The notes under the pieces: generated by a model
Database searches by the model: none
Seen by the model: the letters and a program-made list of their open reading frames with translations, nothing else
Told to the model about the DNA's origin: nothing
Made by a program: the position numbers and the translations under genes
In this document: piece by piece, positions 57,484-64,000 of the stretch
How positions within the stretch are numbered: the stretch's first letter is position 1
Layout: each line of letters opens with the position of its first letter
Source: Brachionus manjavacas
Taxonomy: Eukaryota; Rotifera; Eurotatoria; Ploima; Brachionidae
Reading direction: 5' to 3'
NCBI GenBank assembly: GCA_019054805.1
Contig: JAHQIY010000014.1
Span: 1,178,001-1,242,000, forward strand
DNA: 64,000 nt

Positions 57484-58164
57484 ACTGAAAACTTCCCCCC
57501 ACTTTTTTTAAAAAGCAAATATATTTTTAAAAGTTTTAAGGTGTCATTTATTTTAAAGATTTTTATTTTTTCATATTTTAAAAAACCTGATCCCCTACTG
57601 ATCCCCTAATTTCAAACGGCTCAGCCGCACCTCATTCCTAATTATTCTTGTAGAGAATTTCACGAACTTTCCAAAAATTTTCTAATTTTTTTCATGGAAG
57701 TATTAATTTTTAGATATTTCGAAAAATTTTTTAACTTAAAAAAAAAACTTAATTTTAATTGTGATAATTGATATTTTTTGTTTGTTTAATTTAAAAAATA
57801 GAAAATATTTCTTAAATATTTTAACATGAAAAAAATCTAATATATTTAAATGATAGGTACTTTTTTGTTTTTATGTTTGCTATCTCTTGCTTTTTTTGTC
57901 ATTTACGTAGCAAGTTATTACGAAGATAAACTAAACTTCCAGGTCCAAAACTAGACTTATTTTTGAAAATACTTAGCTTGTGAAATTCTCTACATAAATA
58001 ATGGGGGTTAAGCTGTAAGTGAGTGGTATAAAATTGCAATGTCAGTACGGAGTTAGGTTTTTAAAAATATAAAAAAAATCTTAATAAAAAAATAAAAGTT
58101 ACTTAATTTTCAAAAATATATTTGCTTTAAAAAAAAATTGGGGGTGAGGAAGTTTTCAAAATAA
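57484..58164. mobile_element. Foldback/MITE element with about 180-nt inverted repeats
   Basis: The left arm (about 57484-57660) and right arm (about 57972-58164) are imperfect inverted repeats along their whole length. Reverse-complementing the left arm gives, in order, GTGAAATTCTCTACA, AGGTTTTTTAAAA, AAAAATATATTTGCTTT and GGGGGGAAGTTTTCA; the right arm gives GTGAAATTCTCTACA, AGGTTTTTAAAAA, AAAAATATATTTGCTTT and GGGGGTGAGGAAGTTTTCA. The outer ends begin TGAAAACTTCC. The 310-nt centre is AT-rich and non-coding. No transposase is present, so it is non-autonomous. The right end abuts the tail of the RTE-like LINE. Target-site duplications are unclear. Confidence 0.7.
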
Positions 58165-58347
58165 ATCCATTATTCACTTCTTGTAGAGCATGTGGCCATT
58201 ACTTTTGATTTTCACTCAAATCGATTATTTGCTTTTATCCTTGCTTCTCCCCATGTCATTCCCATTTCGATGATCTCTTTAGTGATTGTTGAACTCCATG
58301 TTACTGCTTTTCGTCCTTACTTACGTCACCCTTGAGGTGTTTATTAA
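58165..58347 (-). mobile_element. RTE/L2-like LINE, extreme C-terminal fragment
   Basis: On the minus strand, allowing one frame change, the peptide reads IIEMGMTWGEARIKANNRFE, then KVMATCSTRSE, the closing motif of RTE/L2-type reverse transcriptases (MGMTWGQVxxxAQDRxxWRxxV). It is the continuation of the fragments at 58880-59150 and 59780-60850, displaced by the CR1-like insertion. Confidence 0.6.
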
Positions 58348-58368
58348 AGTAGTAGTAGTAGTAGTAGT
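58348..58368. repeat. AGT trinucleotide microsatellite
   Basis: Seven AGT units on the plus strand. On the minus strand this is an ACT repeat at the 3' end of the CR1-like fragment, as expected for CR1-type LINEs that end in microsatellites. Confidence 0.8.
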
Positions 58369-58878
58369 TAAACTGCAGTATAGATACTTCTATCTACACC
58401 AACGCACTGAGGCGTTTAGCCTTATCTAGTGTAAGGCTTTGGCAGTCTTTGTTTCTCACTAATCCAAACACTTCTTTGTCAACAGTTGCTTTGAAACAGC
58501 TGATTGTTTTCGCACTAATCGCATTTTTTTTCAAGCTGTTCCAATCCTTTTCCAAACGGTTTGTTAAAAAATTATATCTTGATGAACCTCTTCGATTTAT
58601 TTCACGGACAAGTAGTCGTGTGGTCTCCTTAGGTTTATTGTGCTTTTTTTAGTGTAGTTGATACCATTCATTAGAGATACTTTTTCTAGACCATTAACTA
58701 TTTTATACATATGAATTAAATCACCTCTCAGGCGACGATTTTCAAGGCTCATTAGGTTTAAGTCTTTCAACCTCTCTTCATACGGTTTTACTCTGGTAGA
58801 ATCTACAAGCTTTGTCGCTCTTCATTGAACTCTTTCTATGATCTTTACATCTATCTTTAAATAAGGGCGCTACATACT
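58348..58878 (-). mobile_element. CR1-like LINE fragment (reverse transcriptase C-terminus)
   Basis: The minus strand reads YVAPLFKDR, then, after disrupted sequence, [34 protein letters not shown] and LRRPHD, interrupted by stops and frame changes. [13 protein letters not shown] is the conserved end of CR1-type reverse transcriptases. A short 3' UTR and an ACT microsatellite follow. The piece splits the RTE-like LINE between its RALQ motif and its last domain, so it inserted later. Confidence 0.75.
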
Positions 58879-59150
58879 CACTGAAGGGCTCTCTTTTGTA
58901 TCCGTGATTCCTTTATTTTAAGTACATGCCCAAGCAATCGCAGTCTTTTGTTCTTAATGCACTGACTTAAGGGCTCTGAATTTGTTCTTGAGTATAGGTC
59001 AACATTTAATAGTGTCTCGCTGTACTGATGGTTCTTCCTAAGTATCTGAATTCACGCACTCGATTGTGTACCATCGATGGTAATCAGGGTATCCAATTTT
59101 GTTTTGATGCACATAACTTTTGTTTTGGCCCCATTTATTTTGAGTCCGAA
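58879..59150 (-). mobile_element. RTE/L2-like LINE, reverse transcriptase thumb fragment
   Basis: The minus strand gives NEFGLKINGAKTKVMCIKTK, then, after damage, NKRLRLLGHVLKIKESRIQK and RALQ. Both are hallmark motifs of the RTE/L2-type reverse transcriptase C-terminal half (GLKIN-KTKVM; RLRWLGHVLRM). The frame is broken. Confidence 0.75.
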
Positions 59151-59159
59151 TTCATTTTT

Positions 59160-59700
59160 AGAAAATAATATCAGAAAAAGCATGGAAAGCATGGAAAACA
59201 TTGAATATTAATATGATTAAAAAAAAGGCCTCTACTTTACAAGATCCTTCAAATTACAGACCAATTTGTAAAACTAGTTGTTTAGGAAAGTTACTGGAAC
59301 GTATAGTCTATTTAAGATTGTACAAATTTTTCGAATACCAAATACCAAATACTATAAACCAATGACCAATGACTATTGGTTATCAGACTAGTGGAGGAAT
59401 ACAAGCAAGGTTTCGAATCAAGATATATTGAATACCCAACTTTATTGTGTAACTGTTTCCTTTTTTTTCATGAAGCTTCAAGTATGTAAAAATCTGTCAC
59501 ATGTAACAACCTATTTCAATATATGTCTTTAAACTATCTTATTATTTTATTTTAATTTATTTTACTTTTTTTTTTACTTTTTTTTTACTTTTTTTTTGAT
59601 TTTATTTTTATTTTATATTTTTTTTAATTTATTCTGAAGGATCTCTAGCTCGGTACAGAAAAAAAGTAAAAATAAATAAATAAAAAAAAAGGTTTTTCTT
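59160..59700 (+). mobile_element. Second LINE fragment with 3' tail, inserted in opposite orientation
   Basis: The plus strand encodes KKASTLQDPSNYRPICKTSC followed by LGKLLERIVYLRLYKFFEY, the finger/palm start of a non-LTR reverse transcriptase (NYRPI, KLLERI). After an internal deletion and frame damage it goes straight to the 3' tail (CACATGTAACAACC to CTGAAGGATCTCTAGCTCGG, about 59480-59690) shared with the copies at 4.6-5.0 kb. It interrupts the minus-strand RTE-like LINE. Confidence 0.7.
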
Positions 59701-59779
59701 TGTTTTCATTTTATTTTCTATTTAAATTTTGTATATTTTATATTTTCTATATCATATTAATGGTATGACCCCAGTTGTT

Positions 59780-60850
59780 CAGGTTGAAAAAACTCTTTAA
59801 GTTCTGGTCTTTTTAGAACTTCTCTAAAGTGCTCAACCCTTCTTTGTCTTTGCTCTCTTTCAGTTACGACCTTCTTTGTCATTCACTAATGATGTTCTTT
59901 TCTGTGAAGAGTCACATATCGCATTATTGATCTTGTGCAATGGAGATTACCTTTCAAGCTGACTTCTTGGAGCATTTTCGCTTTTTTACCCCCTTTTCTA
60001 ACTATCAGTGTCCATCTCTAATCGAATATCCATATCTTCCTTTAGTGTTGTTAAAATTCCAGAACCTATTCTGCTGTTTTGCAGTAGGCTTCCCGAATTT
60101 CAAACCATCTTTTCTGTTTTTCTCGGTGTTCAAGTTTTTGGAGGCTCTTTCTAAGCTTTGTGCTGTATTCTGCTTTGCGTTTGGGATGATCTAGGCGTCC
60201 AATATTGTTTTTCTTTGCATTTCTCTGATATGCTTTACTCTGATAGACCACTATCTCTTATTGATGATGCAAATGCATTTGTCAAACCCATTGTTATCAC
60301 TGCCAACTTTCGCGTTCATGTCGCCAATGACAATCATAAGGTCATGTCGAGGCACTTAATTTTTTTAAATAGTTGTGTAATTGTTCGTAGCATTTAGATT
60401 TTTCATCGTAATTGGCTTTGTTAGTTGTGACATAGCATTGTAAAATGGACGTGCAACAATGCTGGCTCTTTAGTCATGTGCGAATCAGTCTATCACTTAT
60501 TAACTACCATTCCATCATCACATCCTTGGCATGCTTTGAAAGTATTATCCCTACGCCGTGTTGTCTTGCTTTTTCAGATTCAGAATACAGGAAGGTCCAT
60601 GTACTGTTGTTTATTTGTCCCGACCCAGTCCAACGACTTTCACATTTACCTAGCACCTCTAAGCCGTATTTATCTATGACCAGTGCGGCTTGAGCTAATC
60701 TTGATGTTTCGGACAGTTTCGACTCAAAATCTGTGTTTCGCAGTAAATATGCTACTTTTTTGCTTGAAAACTTTCCGTAGGTTTCCAGTTTCAAGGTTTA
60801 TGACTGACGCTGTGGAAGGACAAAAGAGAATTTTACAACCAGAGATCTTT
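59780..60850 (-). mobile_element. RTE/L2-like LINE, endonuclease and linker fragment
   Basis: From 60794 the minus strand shows an APE-type endonuclease: YGLEVLGKCESRWTGSGQIN, then QHGVGIILSKHAK, then VIGDMNAKVGSDNNG in another frame near 60330. The linker follows (KLEHREKQKRWFEIREAYCK near 60110; TEREQRQRRVEHFREVLKRP near 59830), matching the usual EEQRxRWxEHFxxLLNRP lead into the reverse transcriptase. Several frameshifts and stops make it inactive. Confidence 0.8.
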
Positions 60851-62952
60851 AGGTGATAAAGTTAAAAATTGCACATGAAAATGATAATGAAAAAAAAACT
60901 GAAAAATGGAATAAAATTTGGATTGTGAACATAGATTTTTTTTCTTAATTAGAATTGAATAATGAAGAACCAATAGTCATATTCTTAAACAAAGTCTGCA
61001 TTTTCAAAATTTTCCGTAAAAATTTATTTTTAGATTTGCATTGAAATCAAACATGAGATATTTAAACAGAATAAAAATTAAATAATATTCGGAATTATAA
61101 AAATTCAAATAAAGAATTAAGTATGATATTCAAGTTTGGTTGAAAATGAATTTTGAAATTTAAAACATTCCAAATATTCAAAATATCACTTAGTTGAATT
61201 CTATTTGAATATCTGATTACTGTAACCAATTGAGTCCTTACCTTAAAAATTAAAGCCACACTAAACATTTTTTGATGACATATTTATTAATTAATAGTAA
61301 AAAAAATTGTTGCGTAATTTTCAAGTATATTTCTCTTAAAATTTATGCTTCCAAAGTTTATGTTAAATTTGAATTAAAAATTTAAATATTTTAAAACTAA
61401 ATACGAACCTCAAAATTGTATTGTAAAACGGATCAAATTTTTTATATGGAATTAGGTTTGATTTATTTATTCAAATAATAAACAAGTTTCACTAAGCTCG
61501 AAAAAATAAAAACAGATTTTAATCGCAATACAATTTATTAAATAAAGAACAATTTGAAATTATTAAATTTTGTTTTGTTTCTTTTTAACATTTTTTTCAA
61601 AAATTAACTTTGATTAAAAAAATTTTCTCACATTAAACTCTCGTATTATTTTCTTAATTGACTGATTTTGTGCCGTTTTTTATAAATAAAAATATTCAGA
61701 ACCGAAAAAACTCATAAATTTTTTTGGCATTATATAAATTCTACGCTTATTTCTTTAACATATTTTTCATTTCTTATATCCAAAATAAAAATCCAAAATA
61801 ATTTTTTTTCTCTGTTTTTTATTTTCTAATCAAATATTTTCAACATAACTTTTGCTTTTTGTTAGATTATCGGAAGGAAATTTTAAATGTTAAAATATTT
61901 TTGAGTATTAAAAAAAACTTTTGCAAACTAAAATCAGTTAATTATTTCTTTTTATTGATACCAATGGTATAGTTTTAATTAATTTTTGTTGTTTATTTTA
62001 ATTTACTATAAATGAACGTTTAAACTGGTGATTTTAATCAAAAAAATATTTAAAAAATAATTTAAGTAGTATTTAAAAAATTTCTGTTTACTTTTCTGTA
62101 TCAAATTTTTTGCAATCCTGGGCTAATTTGATGTTTTAATATAAATAAATAATTTTATTGTTATCCCAAACAACCAAATTTTCCCATTTTCAAAATTTTT
62201 CATTTTATTTTTTCAAAATTATCTCTTGATCTAATTAAAATTGAATAAAATTTATAAAAAAATCTAGTCAATTACGTTTTGAAAAAAGATATACAAATTC
62301 ATAACAATTTTAATTTTATTTACAATCAAGATCACAAGAAATGATCAAATGAGCGTTTTATTTTATATTATACACGCGATGATGATGACAAAAAAATACT
62401 AATTTTAGAATAATTATATTAATAGATAGTTTTATTTAAAGTCAATTATCTCATTCAAATATTTATTTATATGTTTTTTTTAACTGATTCTTGATATTTT
62501 TACATGATTTATGGAAAAATAAGTTGCTGTCATTCGTTTCGCTTTGTGAAAATTTAACTTGATGAAGCATGCAGTCTGGATAGCAATAAACACATTAGAT
62601 ATTTTTCTAAAAAAATAAATAATAAGAAAACCCCTACACAAAAATAATTTTTCAAGATCGTTCAAGATTTGCTAAATTTGAGCAAATTCAGACAGAAAAA
62701 AACGTTTCTTTTTTTTTGTTTGCTTGCCAATTTTTAATTATCTAGAAAATAAAATACTAATTAAAAAATACGTCATTATTTTGTTGGTTATTAATTACCA
62801 AAAATGGCAAAATATCGTAAAAGACATGGCTCTAAATTAAAATGATAATTGTCTTTCTAGCTGAACCAGTATTTCCCTATTTATATCTGAGTACCAAACG
62901 ATTTTCTTATAGTACTGAAAATTTAGCCAAAAAATAAAATATAAAATCAAAA
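60851..62952. other. AT-rich intergenic region
   Basis: No gene recognised. A TATTTATAT stretch near 62878-62886 lies about 70 bases before the start codon at 62953 and could be the TATA box of that gene. Confidence 0.5.
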
Positions 62953-63327
62953 ATGGGTAGCAGAGCAAGTAAATGTTGTGGCACACAAAGACAATGTTGT
63001 CAAACGAATCAATGTGGCACCGGAGGCTTTGGAGGATTGGGCGCAGGAGGACTTAGCCCAGTCAGCTATGGTGGTATGGGAAGCTATGGTGGAATGGGAA
63101 GCTATGGTGGTATGGGAAGCCATGGTGGAATGGGAAGCTATGGTATGTCAAGTCTGGGTGGTTGTGGCATGAGTGGGCTTGGTGGCTACGGAATGGGAGG
63201 TCTTGGTGGCTATGGCATGAGCGGTCTCGGTAGCTCCGGCATGGGAGGTCTTGGTGGCTACGGCATGAGCGGTCTCGGTAGCTACGGAATGGGTGGCTTT
63301 GGTGGAATGAGACCATTAGGATGTTAA
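62953..63327 (+). CDS. Small Gly/Met/Tyr-rich protein with N-myristoylation context
   Basis: One exon, 124 aa. It starts MGSRASKCCG: Gly2 with Ser6-Lys7 fits the N-myristoyltransferase consensus, and the double Cys beside it is typical of palmitoylation, so the protein is probably membrane-anchored rather than secreted. After a Cys/Gln-rich stretch (QRQCCQTNQCG) come near-perfect repeats: YGGMGS units first, then 9-residue units of the form GLGGYGMSG/GMGGLGGYG. It ends PLGC. Aromatic-glycine repeats like these occur in cuticle, shell and phase-separating proteins. No family is recognised. A second gene of the same start type begins at 63852. AATAAA at about 63371 may end the transcript. Confidence 0.75.
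   Translation: MGSRASKCCGTQRQCCQTNQCGTGGFGGLGAGGLSPVSYGGMGSYGGMGSYGGMGSHGGMGSYGMSSLGGCGMSGLGGYGMGGLGGYGMSGLGSSGMGGLGGYGMSGLGSYGMGGFGGMRPLGC
63071..63300 (+). repeat. Coding tandem repeat (YGGMGS and GLGGYGM units)
   Basis: Four 18-nt units of the type GGTGGTATGGGAAGCTAT are followed by about seven 27-nt units with alternating AGTGG and GGAGG starts. Both encode Gly-Met-Tyr repeats of the small protein at 62953. High identity at third codon positions indicates recent expansion or conversion. Confidence 0.8.
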
Positions 63328-63851
63328 AATTACGATTGATTTTATTTTTATTTTATGTAAGAAAATTATAAAATAAAATTATTAATAATCAAATATTAGT
63401 TTTATTCTTAAATCCATACAATAAATTCTCTTTTTTTAGGTCTTTAAAAAAGTAAAAAGAGAGGAAAATAAATAAAAAAATACTTTATTTAAATATTTAA
63501 TTGTTAGTAAATCACACAAAATTATAAAAGGAAAATAATATAAATATGAAAAATAGGGAAAAAAGTGTTTTATGAGAATAAGATGAACCTTTAATGCGTC
63601 AGACATTTAAATGATACTGGAAAGGATGAAATCCGAGTGATTTCATTTTGTTTAGCTATTTTGGGAGCTGAAAGTTTTTTATTTATAAGTATATGGATTC
63701 TTTGTTTTTAGATTCAGTGAATTTTATACAGATGAGTTTATAATAACTTGAAAATTTTAATTAAAATTCTGTTTAAAACAAAAACAACCAATTTAAATAA
63801 ATTTAGGGTATTTAATTGAAAAGAATCAATTAATTATTCTTAAATGAAAGA
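63328..63851. other. Short spacer between the two N-myristoyl-type genes
   Basis: AT-rich, with no coding sequence seen. It holds the 3' flank of the Gly-rich gene and the probable promoter of the gene starting at 63852. Confidence 0.5.
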
Positions 63852-64000
63852 ATGGGTAATTGTGGAGCCAAATTCTGGAAGAGCAAAGATGATGATGATT
63901 GTGAAAAATGCTGTCCAGCCTATATTGTTAACAACAACCTTCATTGCTTCTATCCAATTTATCCTTCATGTAATTCGTTCGGATTCAGCCATCTTCAATT
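63852..64000 (+). CDS. Small Cys-rich protein with N-myristoylation context (partial)
   Basis: ATG at 63852 opens a frame that runs off the window: MGNCGAKFWKSKDDDDCEKC, then CPAYIVNNN and an aromatic/Pro/Cys stretch. MGNC with Lys7 is a classic myristoylation/palmitoylation start, as in the preceding gene at 62953, although the body differs (acidic patch, then hydrophobic with Cys). No family is recognised. It may be a tandem paralogue that shares only the anchor. Confidence 0.6.
   Translation, partial: MGNCGAKFWKSKDDDDCEKCCPAYIVNNNLHCFYPIYPSCNSFGFSHLQ

Noticed and set aside
59940-60693. Several plus-strand open frames of 60-84 codons.
   Set aside because: They lie opposite the minus-strand LINE endonuclease and linker fragments, which have recognisable motifs.
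63062-63316. A minus-strand His/Ser-rich repeat frame opposite the Gly-rich gene.
   Set aside because: It arises from reading the GGTGGTATGG repeat backwards, and it has no independent start or splice context.
1-64000. tRNA, rRNA or CRISPR-like features.
   Set aside because: No cloverleaf with a GGTTCRANNCC arm, no rRNA-like conserved block and no regularly spaced direct repeats were noticed; a covariance-model scan would be needed to exclude tRNAs fully.

Overview
The window is animal nuclear DNA: very AT-rich, with many 45-50 nt introns, spliceosomal GT-AG junctions, a full dystrophin gene, a septin, a p90 ribosomal S6 kinase, a rhodopsin-like receptor and decayed non-LTR retrotransposons. 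The low GC content, tiny introns and PAN/Apple-type secreted proteins suggest a small invertebrate. A monogonont rotifer of the Brachionus type is my best guess, but this is inference and no sequence search was possible.

Layout. 1-1114 (-): N-terminal part of an ORP5/ORP8-type oxysterol-binding protein, cut by the window edge. 1115-6463: intergenic, with two copies of a LINE 3' tail and a cluster of TTTACGTAAA palindromes. 6464-8328 (-): an unusual protein joining a cysteine-dioxygenase cupin, a Cys-rich module and a Cu/Zn superoxide dismutase. 9171-9868 (-): small secreted protein with two PAN/Apple-like domains. 11092-11241 (+): relic of a Tc1-like transposase. 11967-37800 (-): a complete dystrophin gene. 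I reconstructed 38 exons whose phases all agree, giving 3,988 residues. It also has a candidate alternative terminal exon (20787-21515) that would make a rod-only short form.

39753-47147 (+) is a compact cluster of housekeeping genes: an SRFBP1/BUD22-like ribosome-biogenesis factor, RSL24D1/RLP24, mitochondrial prolyl-tRNA synthetase and a septin with two possible first exons. 50490-53888 (+) is the two-kinase RSK gene. 56283-57323 (+) is an intronless orphan receptor. 57484-60850 is a mobile-element graveyard: a foldback element with long inverted repeats beside an RTE/L2-like LINE that carries a CR1-like fragment and a second LINE fragment inside it. 62953 to the end (+) holds two small Cys-containing proteins that both start with a Met-Gly N-myristoylation context; the second runs off the window.

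Functionally the genes are mostly unrelated neighbours. Two themes recur: ribosome assembly and translation (SRFBP1-like, RLP24, PARS2) and the cell cortex/cytoskeleton (dystrophin, septin). Exon coordinates were worked out by hand from splice motifs, frame continuity and recalled family sequences; errors of a few bases are possible.
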